Part shown: one piece after another, positions 10,844 to 21,499 of the stretch
Layout: the number at the start of each line of letters is the position of its first letter
Numbering within the stretch: position 1 is the first letter of the stretch
Assembly: GCA_014529385.2 (NCBI GenBank)
Contig: CM043944.1
Span: 180,857,193 to 180,919,192 of the forward strand
Direction of reading: 5' to 3'
DNA length: 62,000 nucleotides
Source of the DNA: Adiantum capillus-veneris
Lineage: Eukaryota > Streptophyta > Polypodiopsida > Polypodiales > Pteridaceae
Position numbers and translations under genes: made by a program
Notes under the pieces: generated by a model
Seen by the model: the letters and a program-made list of their open reading frames with translations, nothing else
Database searches by the model: none
What the model was told of the DNA's origin: nothing

Positions 10844-12640
10844 CTATAAGAGCCTCTCTTCGAATGCATCACTAGGCGGCCCAAGCAACTTCTCTAACAT
10901 CTTGACCGCAGGAAACTCTACTTCCATAGGCAATAGTGCTTCTTTTCCACTAGGCAATTCCAAATCCCAATTCTTTCCTTGGTGCTCTGTCACTTTCGAA
11001 AGAATCTGTACCAACTCACCATTGAATCTTTCATTTAAGCCATTACATTGTGGGTAATAAGGAGTGGTATACTGGTGCCTAATCTTCATCTTTGCACATA
11101 AAAAATCTAGCAGTTTAGCTCTAAAGCCAGGCCCCTTATCTGAAAATAGCTCCAGTGGCACCCCAAACTTGCAACATATTTCATCATACACAAATTTTGC
11201 CACATCCTTTGCAGTGATCTGTTTTACTGCTATAGCCTGTGCCCATCTAGAAAGACAGTCCACTGCCGTCAAAATATAGCTTTTGCGCCTGCTTGTGATA
11301 GGTAACGGGCCTATTGCATCAATCCCCCACTTTTCAAACACATCAAACGCCATAATGGTTTTTCGTAGCTCTGGCTTCAACACTCTCTTCCCAAATGCTT
11401 GACACCTATTGCAAGACCTACACCAATGGTGAACATCCTTGTGAAAACTAGGCCATACATACCCCTCTTGCAAAATCTTATGCAAGGTGATCTTTAGAGC
11501 AAAATGGCCACCACATACGCCTTCATGATTCTCTTCCAACACTCTGTAAAGCTCCTCCCGCCAAGGTACACGTCTCAACACGAGATCAGCCCCTTTCATG
11601 TATAAGAAATCACCAATCAATTTGTACCTGTATGCTCTACGCACAAAGCCATACTTCTTAGATTTCTGAATCTCCTTTGGAATGATTCCTGTTAGCAAAA
11701 ACTCCTCTTCTTGAGCCAAAATTTCCCGGCCATGATAAAGAGGTAAAGTGGTCCTCAACACAAATAGCTCCCCAATCATGCTTTGAGCTGCTTCATGTGC
11801 CTCTCCATTTAGAGCACGTTCAATGTGTCTGATGCTCCATGCTTCGAACTTTTTTAACATGCCTTTATTTCTGAAGCACATTTCCTTCAATGAGGTGTTC
11901 TTGCTCTTCCACACACCCAGCACTTGCTTCACCACTAACAAGGCATCACCTTTTATGCTCAACCTTCGAACCGCATGCTTCAAACAAATGTGTAATCCGG
12001 CTTCCAGAGTAGCATATTCAGCCTCATTGTTACTATGAGCATCCAATTTGAATCCTCTCTTGCATACTAGCTTCCCCTTTGGGTCATAAAGTGCTATACC
12101 CACTGAAGCTGCATCATGGCTGTTTCTGTATGAACCATCAAAGAACAACACATGTGCATTGCTGATCTGTGGCACTTCTTCAACTACCTTTCTCACCACC
12201 TCTTCCTTAACAATAAGGGGATTCTCCTTGTAGGTCAACAAATCAGCTAGGGTAGCCCTTGTACTATCTTCCACTAGAAAAGAGAACTCAAACTCCTGCA
12301 GCTCAATTACCCGTTTATTCAGCACATTTGACATGTTAGTGCCATTAATTAACTGTGGCAAAAAGGCATAAGTCGTCAAGAAAACAAAAGGTCTTGGTAG
12401 CAAGTAATGACGAAATCGTCCACAAGCAAATATTACACTGGATCACTAGCTCTACTTCGAGAATTTTCTCTCTGCTACCAACTTCACACGGTCTTGCACA
12501 ATACACTGGCCTCATATAATGGCTGCCCTTCCCCTTTTTCAATAGCATGCCTCCAATGGCATCCTCCCCTACTGATGGATTTACATAAAACACTTGCTCC
12601 CAATCAGGAGCCTGCATGGCTGACAACCCCCTAACACCTC
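10844..12640 (-). CDS. RNase H, second RNase H-like domain and integrase
   Basis: The frame 12626-12345 carries the RT-connected RNase H (YVNPSVGEDAIGGMLLKKG, RPVYCARP). It overlaps by shift a 519-codon frame (12403-10844). That frame contains a second RNase H-like domain (HVLFFDGSYRNS with the first Asp, NNEAEYATLEAG with the Glu, SIKGDALLVVKQV with the next Asp), a connector (FLYMKGADLVLRRVP), the integrase HHCC finger (H-EGVCGG-H ... CRSCNRC) and the integrase core with D, D and E in WGIDAIGPL, LFSDKGPGF and GLNERFNGEL. All three catalytic integrase residues are present. The dual RNase H layout is known for Tat-lineage gypsy elements. This is the best preserved coding stretch in the window. 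Confidence 0.88.
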
Positions 12641-13480
12641 TTTCACCTCTTGAAACACTTCTTCACACTTTCATCCCATTGCAATGGATCATGCTTTGCC
12701 ACTTGTTGTAATGGATAAAGAATCTGAGAAGACAATGGAATAAACCTTGCCATGTACTTCACTTTGTGTATAAAGGTTGCCAATTGCTTCGTACTATAGG
12801 TGATGGAAGAAGAATAATAGACTTAACCTTGTCTGGATCAGCCTCAATGCCATTTTCTGACACCATGTGGCCCAATAACTTCACCTTGGCTGTGCTAGAT
12901 GACATTTCTTTGGATTTAGTTGTCCTCCACATTCATCATATCGAGCCAATACCATCTGCAGCTTCTCATGGTGTTCAGCCCTACTGCTATAAACATAGAA
13001 GTCATCCATAAAAGCTTTAACAAAACTACCAATGAATGGTTCCAACACCCAATTTGCTCTCTTTTGATAGAAGGAAGGTCCATTTGACAACCCAAATGGC
13101 AATACTGTGTAGCAATAGCAGCCCCATGGCGTAATAAAAGTTGTCTTTGTGAGGTCTTTAGAGCAATCTTCAATTGAAAATAGCCTGAAAAAACCATCAC
13201 ACACACTGTACCTCTCATAACCTGCCATTGAATCCAAGATCTGATCAATGAATGGAGAGGATATGGGTTCTTCTTAGTGGCTGTTGTTTAAGGGTTTAAA
13301 GTCTACACAAATTCTCCACTTCCCATCCTTCTTTGGATTGACTACAACTGGACTCACCCATTCTGTGGTCTCCACAGGGACTATGAACCCTGCCTTCAAT
13401 AACTTGTCCACCTCTTCTCGCAAGGCTTCCATTTGCTCTTGACCCATCCTTCTTACCTTTGCCGCACTGGCTTAGCACCT
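12640..13480 (-). pseudogene. Gypsy reverse transcriptase
   Basis: RT copies element RNA into cDNA. Reading the minus strand across frames gives LREEVDKLLKAGFIVPVE, then VSPVVVNPKKDGKWRICVDF (about 13430-13300), then after a stop the fingers/palm block ending WGCYCYTVLPFGLSNGPSFY, and the active site FMDDFYVYS (about 13010-12984), in which the DD pair is intact. The thumb region (12880-12640) is broken by frameshifts. The first RNase H follows directly. Confidence 0.85.
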
Positions 13481-13632
13481 TCTTTCAGCTCTATATGCAT
13501 CTCTTCGCCCTTGAACCCTCTGATATCTTCATATGAAGTAATGAACAAATCAGGAAAACTAGCCAGCATGTGCAAATATATATCCTTCTCCATAGTTGAG
13601 AGGTCTCCACTGATCATTTCTGTCATCAATTC

Positions 13633-14436
13633 CTATTTCTTTGACAACTCAACCTTGGTTTGCATCAGCCCTTCAATCACTTCATAAGGCCCTTCACTTT
13701 CATCTTCAACCTCATTCGCAAATGCAACTAAACCAAACTCCTGGATTTCTTTGTCCATCAAAAGAAATGCAACATCAACATCCTCATCACTACTGATAGT
13801 GCTATCACTGTCCTCATCTGTCACCGTGGAAGAGTCTTCATCACTAGACTCATCCTCATCTTCATAAAGCTCCCTAATCGTTTCCTTGTGTCCATATTAT
13901 AAAGCTTCTTGGTACCTGTCTTTCCATAGAGGCTAATCGTACCATGTCGCCAATCTTGAACAGCTCCCACTGCACGTAACCATGGTCTCCCCAGTATAAT
14001 AGGATATGCTCCCAACCCTGCTGGCATCACATGAAAATCAACCACTGCCTTTGCATCATATGCCTCCACTTCTAAGCTCTTTACAACACCCAAGCATTTT
14101 ACTTTTTGATGGTTTGCCAATCTGATCCGAAAACCCTGACACCCCAGCCACTGTGAGACCCATCTTCTCAACGCATGAGTGTGTTATGACGCATATTTGG
14201 GCTCCGCCATCCACATAACCTTGTCCCAAATTTTCCTTTTATGCCACACATCTACTATTGGACAAATGTCTGGTAGCTCATCCATTGCCAACACCTTTAC
14301 TGAACCTCTCTCTGGCTCTTTCTCCATTGGGTTAACCATCCTCTTCCACTGTCGCTTTAGCTTAGGCACCATCTCTATAAGCTGCCCAAAAGTAACATCT
14401 GCCTTCCTGCTCGTCAGATCCTCCTTCAAGTCATAG
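13633..14436 (-). pseudogene. Gypsy aspartic protease
   Basis: The retropepsin matures the gag-pol polyprotein. On the minus strand the active-site segment reads VDGGAQICVIT (about 14225-14190), with D-G-G in place of the more usual D-T/S-G, a variant frequent in plant gypsy elements. A frameshift separates it from the upstream 14429-14184 frame. The flap and second half follow (RIRLANHQKVKCLGVV, then YPIILGRPWLRAVGAVQDW at about 14010-13950). ILGRPWL is a hallmark of this protease class. An acidic linker (13824-13633) leads to RT. Confidence 0.8.
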
Positions 14437-14439
14437 CTT

Positions 14440-15800
14440 AATTGCCCATCCCCTAGTGGAAAATCTGAAACATGAAACTTTCGACGAGCTCTCCTTTTCC
14501 TCTTGGCCTTGACATCCTCGCCTTCATGGCTCTTTCCTTTCTTCTTACTAGGACTGGGGCACTTCTTCCTTCCTTATCCTCTGTGGTCCTCTTCCCAATA
14601 GGCATCACTAATGTATCCTCTAGCTTTGATGCCTTCTCCAAGGTGACTACACTTAGCACTTTTGTCTTTCCCTTTTCCTCCTGGGTCAGTCCACTGGTTC
14701 CTTCGTCTCCCTTAATTTTGATGCCATAATCATTTGACCTAGTTAGCACCTGTCTTGGCAATGGATACATGTCTCCCCCCATCCTTGGTGGCTTATCACA
14801 TTGCGGACTGATGTGACCCAACTCTCCACAATTATAACATGTGGGCGTCTGCCTCCAGTACCTACCATTGCTTTGTCCAACACCATTCCTAGGCTTTCTT
14901 CATCTCGTGGCTGATTTGCAAACCTCCTTGACCTCGATTATTTCCCACTTGACCTAGCATGTTTAGGCTGAGATTCTTCATCAAATCTACCACTTGCCTC
15001 ATGTCTTGCCTTAGCCCATCATCTTGCACGATGTAGTGACCACTGCTGGATAACCTGAGTAGTAACAGGAACCACTGGTTCATGATGAACCCCTGACATG
15101 CGACCTTGTAAAGACTCTATAGGCTAAAATTCAGACCTCATTGGCAAAGACTCCACCCCTAACTGGCTCATTTTCCTCAACTTCCACTCTTTGTTCCTTG
15201 CTACCTCTAGTGCATCTTCATATGTCCTAGGCTTCTTTAGCTCCACTCTCCAACGTATATTCTCCCAAAGACCAGCCAAGAACCTGTCCTTCTTCATCAT
15301 GTCAGGCGGGGGTACCTGTGGTGCTAAGGCCTTGCACATCCGCTCCCATGCAATGAGAACTTACGTATGTACGCATCTACTGGCTCACCTTCCTTTTGCA
15401 CCAAACCTTGTACTTCTTGCCACACTTTGTCAGGATCTTCTATCTTCACAAACTCCACTTCCAACCCATGCTTTAGATTGTCCCAACTCAATCTTACAGG
15501 TGGATCCGCTGCACGCAACTCCTCTTCAAATGTTTTGGACCAAGACTCGTGCATCACTCTTCAAACAAATTTGGAGAAGACGTAACATTTGCGCAGGGTC
15601 ATGAATCTGGTTGCTAATGCAGGCAACCTCCATCTTTTCCAAAAATCTTCCACATCTTCATCACTTCTTCCATGAAACTCCGGATAAGAGAAAGCCATGC
15701 TACCCAAGTTACAATGCTTTGAGAACCCTTTGAACACACGTGCAAGAACCCAAAACTTTTGACTACCCAATCCCCAGAAACTTCAATGGAGCTCAACTTT
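14440..15800 (-). pseudogene. Gypsy gag with zinc knuckle
   Basis: Gag would assemble the particle around element RNA. On the minus strand the text runs from about 15796: FSYPEFHGRSDEDVEDFWKRW near the start, then SWDNLKHGLEVEFVK and QKEGEPVDAYIRKF (15557-15324), then FLAGLWENIRWRVELKKPRTYEDAL (15339-15124). A CCHC zinc knuckle (C-YNC-GELG-H-ISPQ-C) follows at about 14850-14805. A basic and acidic linker continues to 14453. At least four frameshifts separate these readable blocks. Confidence 0.8.
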
Positions 15801-15819
15801 AGATAAGGACAAACACATG

Positions 15820-16727
15820 CACATCAAATGAGTTTTCATAGTTGATCATCGGAATTACAACAGGCAAAGGACATTCCAAGATCTCTCGTAATCTTCTTGG
15901 CCCGAACATAAAGACTATGCGCTGCTGGAAAAAATCTTCCTGGACACATGAACATTTATCTGGATTCTTTGAGTTAAATGAAATGGAGTGAATTGAGGGC
16001 CATTTTGATCATCCATTAAAGCCAACCATGAACCTCCCAAGAAGGCACACCTGACTAACCTCTGATTTTGCCAAATTTCAGCAGCATAACAACATAAATG
16101 GCTCAAAAGACCAAAAACCAGCCATCATAACTTGGAAAATTTCGACAGAGTTTCCCCGAAGTAGAGCAGTAGGAACCAAAAATATAGACTGTCTATGTAT
16201 GCATAAACTGTCAACAATAGAACCCGAGCATCAAGTAGGACTCACTAGTACATAGCCTATGGCGAGGTCACAAAAAGGGTGCTCCAGCTACCTGTATCAC
16301 TTAAAAGGATCTCCACATTTGAGAATCCCCCAGCTCAATAAAAACCTCACGCTATCGACCCTCACACGAAGGCTAATGCAAATCGCGTATAGTCAAGTCT
16401 CAGAAATGACTATCTTCCAGACCAAGTCTCAGAAATGGCTGGGACTGCCAAATACAACCAAGTATGGCTCCACAAATGCGTACAATGGAAGTTTCCACAA
16501 GTAACGTACAATCCAACAGATAATGCGCTCAAACACGCGCCAAAAGATGCATACCACAAACTGCAGGTGACACCACTGCTAGTATATATTTGTACTCCAG
16601 CTACATGTACCTGTGTGAGTCATTGTACCTGTACTGTCCCTGTACCTGTAACCTGTAATCTGCAATCTGTAATCCCGAATCTCGAAGCTTGAAGCTCGAA
16701 GCAGAAGGTACTCGAAGAAGATCCTTC
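15820..16727. other. Gypsy leader between PBS and gag
   Basis: About 900 bases between the primer-binding site and the first readable gag text. Only short frames occur. It holds a stretch of short 'tacctgta/acctgtaatctg' iterations near 16600-16680. It is interpreted as the 5' untranslated leader of the element; no gene is seen. Confidence 0.5.
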
Positions 16728-16740
16728 CATGGGGGCGCCA
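16728..16740 (-). promoter_or_regulatory. Primer-binding site of the gypsy element
   Basis: On the minus strand TGGCGCCCCCATG lies six bases inside the 5' LTR. A TGGCGCC start is common in Ty3/gypsy elements of the Tat/Athila group. The exact tRNA was not matched beyond the first seven bases. Confidence 0.6.
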
Positions 16741-16746
16741 AAAGAA

Positions 16747-17515
16747 TGTGAGTGGATGAAAACACACACAGCGCCTCTATAACGCCGACACACACTCTTG
16801 GAAGGATATACACACACACTATGGGGCACCACTGGCTTACACAACACACCTGGCCGAGACAGGGAACACACCTCTGGAGTGAGAGGAGAGAGATTATCCA
16901 CTTGCCCCTCACACAGACACATACACACACACACACACCACACACACACACACACACACACTCACACACACACACTCACACACCCAAAAAACTCAGCTCA
17001 AAGAGAGGAGAATTTCTGATGTTTAGATACAATTGAGCTTGGGCCAACACCAATGGGGCAAATAGCTCACACAATATGGGTAAAATGAGCCAGATACAAT
17101 CACAAACTAGAGCAGAAACTTCGCTCATAGGAGAAACTACACAGAAAAACAGTAGGAAAGAAGATGAGGAATTTGGCAAATGGATAGCACCATTGCGTCC
17201 GGAATGCCAAAACCCCAGTCTACAATGTCAAAGTGCTCAAATCCGACTCGGGATGAGCAGTTTACGGCCAAAACAGGCTCCAAAATGAGCACAAAAACAC
17301 ACCTGCGGTTGTTCCTCCTTTCTCTCCATGTTGTTCTGGTCTTCTCTGTGTTTTTTCAGTTCCCACATTTAGCTTTATTAGTTGGGCACGTGGCCTTTTA
17401 GATGACCTCAAAACGGACCAAAAAACAAACGAACACATCAATATTGTCCTGGATGACCAACACAGGCCCAACAACTGTTTATATAAATGACCTAAGTGAA
17501 GTGCCCAAAATGAAT
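16747..17515 (-). repeat. 5' LTR of the gypsy element
   Basis: The matching copy of the 9221 block also starts with TGTGAG and contains the CA microsatellite at the same place. Identity to the left LTR is high up to about 17425, after which this copy diverges or is shortened. Being upstream on the minus strand, this is the promoter-bearing LTR of the element. Confidence 0.8.
16911..16982. repeat. (CA)n microsatellite inside the 5' LTR
   Basis: A CA-rich run broken by a few 'cc' and 'ctc' steps, homologous in position to the run in the other LTR of the same element. Confidence 0.9.
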
Positions 17516-18069
17516 TAAAAGACAGCTCATTGCATGCGGCTGAGTTTCCCGTGTCAAGTTAGGATGAGCGCTTCAATGAAGACTTGATGGAGGTTCGAAT
17601 GCACGAATACTGCAAGCACAAGCGTTCTGAAGTACAAAAAGCAATAAAGCATGGGTGGAACAGACCATATTGGCTGGCCGGGAGAAGATTAGAATAATGC
17701 GAAGCGAGCAGCGCGTGAGAATCCTGACAAGTGGAAGCAAAAAGGAGGCAGCCAAAGCGCGAGTAGAGGCAAGGAGCTCGCACCACTTGGGGAGCGGCGG
17801 GTGGGCATCATTTGAGGTCGATTTTGTAAGTGTCCATGTGTGGCCGCCCTTGAGAAGACAAGTCCACTTTTGAATTTGGCCCTTGATTGACTTCCGACCA
17901 CCGACCACCATCGGCCATTGACTTTCGACCACCGGCCATCGGCCATTGACTACCGGCCATCGATCAATTGGCCAACCGACCGGTCGTTTTTCGATCGCCG
18001 TCCGGCCATAATATTCCAACGAAAAGGAATATTCCAATACAAGGGGTAAATCAGGCTCCATATTTAACA
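17516..18069 (-). repeat. Probable 3' LTR of a copia element
   Basis: On the minus strand the segment starts TGTTAAATATGG immediately after a polypurine tract and follows the end of a copia RNase H, so it is placed as the 3' LTR. It holds GGCC-rich tandem words ('ggccattgac', 'gaccaccgg') at about 17885-17985. The far end is not defined because the matching 5' LTR is not in the window. Confidence 0.5.
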
Positions 18070-18082
18070 ATCTCCCACTTGG
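18070..18082 (-). promoter_or_regulatory. Copia polypurine tract
   Basis: Minus-strand CCAAGTGGGAGAT directly precedes TGTTAAATA. AAGTGGGAGA followed by TGTT is the usual polypurine tract and LTR start of plant copia elements, where plus-strand DNA synthesis is primed. Confidence 0.75.
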
Positions 18083-19488
18083 AGACTGATCTCCAAACCA
18101 AACCTGTGACTGCTTTCCATCCTGGATTCTTATCCTTAAATGCTGATTAAAGATGAGCAAAAACTCAACTTCTCCTTGTTGACCACCTTTGTAAACATGT
18201 CTGCAGGATTTTCACTTGTATGCACCTTTCCTAGCTTTAGTTGTCCCTCTTCCAAAAGAGTGCGTATGATGTGATATCTCACCTCAATGTGCTTTGTCCT
18301 TGAATAAAAGGCTGAGTTCTTTGCAAGATGGATACTGCTTTGGCTATCACAGTACAAGACACAATTGTCTTGTTTCAATCCAAGCTATTCTAAGAATATG
18401 TGAAGCCACATAATTTCTTTGCTTGCCTCCGTCATTGCTACATACTACTCTGCTTCCGTGATAGAAGGTGAGACCACTTTCTACAGCTTTGAGGCCCAGC
18501 TTACTGTTGTGCCTCCAATCGTGAAGACATAGCCAGTAGTGCTCCTTCGAGTATATTTGTCAACTGCCATATCTGCATTAGCATACTCTTCTAAGAAAAT
18601 ATTAGTTCCTCCAAAATACAAAGCATTTATTGTTGTCCCTTCTAGATACCTAAGTATCCACTTCACAGCTTGCCAATGCTCTTTACCTGGGGTGTCCATG
18701 AACCTACTTATAACTCCCACTGCCTGTGTGTCTGGCCTTGTCTAGACCATAGCATACATAAGAGAACCTACCACTACAGCATATGGAACTTTAGACATAT
18801 AGGCTATGTCCTCTTGCGTCTTTGGACACATATTCTTGGTTAGTTTAAAGTGACCAACCAAAGGTGTAGAAATTTTAGAATACATAAGAGAAGTTACCGC
18901 TCTATAGCATATGGAACTTTAGACATATAGGCTATCTCCTCTCGTGTCTTTGGACACATATCCTTGGTTAGTTAAAGTGACCAGCCAAAGGTGTAGAAAC
19001 CATTTTTTGCATTTTGCATTGCAAACCTTTCTAGTACCTTCTTGATGTAATCCTCTGGAGATAGCTTTATTGTCTTCTTCGTCCTGTCCCTTGATATCTT
19101 CATACCAAGTATCCTCTATGCAACACCTAAATCTTTCATTGAAAAAGATTTAGACAGGTCCTCTTTTAGGTCTTTGATGTCCTGCATGTTAGCACTTGCA
19201 ATCAGCATGTCATCAACATACAATATTAGGATGATGAACTTCCCATCTCTCAAATTCTTTGTGTAGATGCAGTGATCCGAGTTGCATCTTGTGAATCCAT
19301 GATCCAACATCCATCGATCGAACTTCAAGTACCATTGTCTTGATGCTTTCTTTAAACCATATAAGCTCTTCTTTAATCTGCAACCAGTTTCTCCTTACCT
19401 TTTACTTCATACCCCTTTGGTTGAAGCATGTAAATTTCCTCCTCTAAGTCATCGTGAGGGAATGTCATATTTACATCCATTTGCTCAA
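18083..19488 (-). pseudogene. Copia RT and RNase H (3' half), cut by gap
   Basis: On the minus strand, from the N gap leftward: the RT start (a readable LEEEIYMLQPKGYEVKGK near 19460-19395), SLYGLKKASRQWYLKF near 19370-19320, the active box ILYVDDMLIAS (about 19230-19198) with both aspartates, and a later EHWQAVKWILRYLEGT (18690-18640). RNase H follows with SSIHLAKNSAFYSRTKHIEVRYH (18345-18280) and the terminal ADMFTK box (about 18200). Stops and a tandem duplication interrupt it. The 5' half is hidden in or beyond the gap. Confidence 0.85.
18754..18999. repeat. Tandem duplication within the copia RT
   Basis: A ~120-base segment beginning 'tacataagagaa' and containing 'catatggaactttagacatataggctat' is present twice in a row (about 18754-18880 and 18881-18999), with small differences. 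It disrupts the RT/RNase H connection. Confidence 0.75.
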
Positions 19489-19688
19489 NNNNNNNNNNNN
19501 NNNNNNNNNNNNNNNNNNNNNNNNNNNNNNNNNNNNNNNNNNNNNNNNNNNNNNNNNNNNNNNNNNNNNNNNNNNNNNNNNNNNNNNNNNNNNNNNNNNN
19601 NNNNNNNNNNNNNNNNNNNNNNNNNNNNNNNNNNNNNNNNNNNNNNNNNNNNNNNNNNNNNNNNNNNNNNNNNNNNNNNNNNNNNNNN
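19489..19688. other. Assembly gap (200 N)
   Basis: Exactly 200 unknown bases, equal in size to the second gap, so probably a placeholder and not a measured length. Confidence 0.99.
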
Positions 19689-19956
19689 TCGCGAGCATGT
19701 AGAAGTGTGAGCAGGGTGTTGCTGTTTACATGACGAAAATGTTACAAAGGCTTGCTACATTACATACAGAAGCTATGCTGCAATGCGAACACATGAATGT
19801 CCAGCTGTTTCAGATCATTTGTGTAGCCCCAGCATGAGACCCAAAAAAGTCTGCCATTTACAGCAACACCAAAAAAGGCCTGCAATGGGCTTCCCAACCC
19901 CTACTGTTGAGACTTGTACCTTTTTCTTTTTTTGAGCTGTTAATTTAATACACTTT
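19689..19956. other. Unassigned sequence after gap
   Basis: Probably the 3' untranslated and flanking region of the HhH gene. No frame or motif recognised. Confidence 0.4.
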
Positions 19957-20282
19957 TCACCCCAAAAAAAAAGGCCTGCAGTCATATTCTAGTTCCTCTT
20001 TCTTCGTTTCTTGTTGAATCTTTGGTGGATATGTCATTGCTTGCTTTGAATGCTTTTCACTCTCCTTCTGATCCTGCTTTTCAATTTCCTCGCTCTTGGG
20101 AAATCTCTTTTCCATTGCTGCACACCAGAGAGCACGCTCCAATTCTGAAGGTCTAAACTCCTTGCCGCTTGATTTGGTCAACTCCTGCTGAAAGAAGTTA
20201 GGTAAGGAAAAAAATCATACATGCAATGAAGCCCACCAATGCGTTGCTCAATCAAAGTAATTCCCTGATTGATAAGAGTAAG

Positions 20283-20485
20283 TATAACTTGTCAGTAGCA
20301 TGCAAGACTAAAGCACTTATACAGTAAAGATTTTTGCCAGTATTTCATAAGAAAGTTGATCAAAAAAAAAAAAAAAAAGACTTGCCAGTAGCATGCAAGA
20401 CTAAAACACTTACACAGTAAAGACAACCCTGATAATGCATATTACAATACGGTTTTTGCCAGTATTTCATAAGGAAGTTGATAAA
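20283..20485. repeat. Tandem repeat in intron 3 of the HhH gene
   Basis: Two adjoining ~95-base copies of 'cagtagcatgcaagactaaa...acagtaaag...tttttgccagtatttcataag.aagttgat', separated by an A17 run. The second copy has a 30-base extra piece ('caaccctgataatgcatattac'). Confidence 0.8.
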
Positions 20486-21174
20486 TTAAAAAAAACAAGG
20501 CAACAACCTGAGCTTTGCATTGAAGCTTTTCAGCAAACAAAAGATACTGCTTCAATGTGTAATCTTTGACACCACCAAAACAGCTATCATAGCCTGCCAC
20601 GAAAAAGTGTTTACAATGACAATCTCATAAGAACCATTGATAACTCTCTTTATAAGACGAAGAGTACCCACCTCATCAGACATAAAAGGGGCCACATCAG
20701 GCGCAGCTGCAGCAAGGATTGCTGATGCCGTGGCTGGTCCAACACCTTTAAGAGCAGTTAAAGCATTGATTGCCCACCTTGAGATCGGGTAGTGCCGAAA
20801 AGGAGCCCAAGGATGCCGCCTTCACATCATCATCGGTCAAAGCTGAGGCAAAAACTCAGCAATTTGGGCCTGCATGTGGACAAGACCTGATTTTGAAAAA
20901 GATAAAGTAAATTTTTGCCTCAAAGTCACCAGGGCCTGCCTATGGCCATCATCACAGACAAGCTTATGGTATATTCACACAGAGCATGCAATTTTCATTT
21001 TGCTCATGTTATTCCGACAGGGGTTAAAGGTCGGCGCCCCCAAACCCATTTGCATTTCTTGAAGTCCTAGCCACTTCAGAGACTTTCCTTATAACAGGCA
21101 TAGATGGCGATCCTTCAGTGCACATCTGAACCTATTTCTTCCATGTGCTGGACCAGGCTACGGATTTTTGCCAG

Positions 21175-21176
<2 letters not shown>

Positions 21177-21245
<69 letters not shown>
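21177..21245. repeat. (TC)n microsatellite at a splice donor
   Basis: A run of about 34 TC units. On the gene (minus) strand it is (GA)n and begins within the intron 1 donor sequence GTGAGAGAGA of the HhH gene. Confidence 0.95.
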
Positions 21246-21247
<2 letters not shown>

Positions 21248-21499
21248 TCCACTTGCCACGAGAGAGCTTCCATTGAACGACCTTGACGAGTTCCTGAGCA
21301 GTGATGAACGGCGAGGGATGACGTTCCTGCACAAGAGAGGGAGAAGAGCGCGTGTAGAAATCATCGAGCTCCTGCAATTTGGGCTTGTTGAGGGCCTCGA
21401 TGAAGGAGGCATACCCTTCCAACTGCTGCTCCAAGCCGCGCCATCGTCGCACTCATACTCTACCCCATTTTCCCTCGCAACAAAATTGTTAGATTGACC

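Larger units (their letters stand above)
9221..17515 (-). mobile_element. Ty3/gypsy retrotransposon with two RNase H domains
   Basis: A near full-length element on the minus strand: 5' LTR at 16747-17515, primer-binding site, gag with zinc knuckle, protease with a DGGA active site, RT, RNase H, a second RNase H-like domain, integrase, and 3' LTR from 9221. RT before integrase identifies Ty3/gypsy. The extra RNase H-like domain directly before the integrase is typical of the Tat lineage. Several frameshifts break gag, PR and RT, but RNase H-integrase is a single 519-codon frame. Its left LTR begins inside the copia RNase H, so it looks younger than that copia element. Confidence 0.85.
19957..21490 (-). 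pseudogene. Helix-hairpin-helix (adenine glycosylase-like) plant gene
   Basis: This is a four-exon gene on the minus strand and the only host-like gene I recognise. Exon 1 (about 21452-21247) encodes YASFIEALNKPKLQELDDFY, PSPFITAQELVKVVQWKLSR and GKWR. Exon 2 (20869-20672) encodes RPKLL, DDDVKAASLGSFSALPDL, and the hairpin LKGVGPATASAIL followed by APFMSDE. Exon 3 (20593-20508) encodes AMIAVL and KDYTLKQYLLFAEKLQ. Exon 4 (20187-19957) encodes FRPSELERALWCAAMEKRFP. These blocks match a conserved eukaryotic family of unknown function with one DNA-binding-type HhH motif, sometimes annotated A/G-specific adenine glycosylase-like. Every junction has GT-AG borders. However, one-base frameshifts are needed at T5 (~20847), near 'aaggtggg' (~20780) and near 'ttttggtgg' (~20575). 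The true start is unclear. It is either a recent pseudogene or an intact gene in unpolished sequence. Confidence 0.75.

Noticed and set aside
17573-18160. 195-residue minus-strand frame
   Set aside because: It overlaps the copia polypurine tract and LTR, consists partly of GGCC-rich tandem words, and shows no domain.
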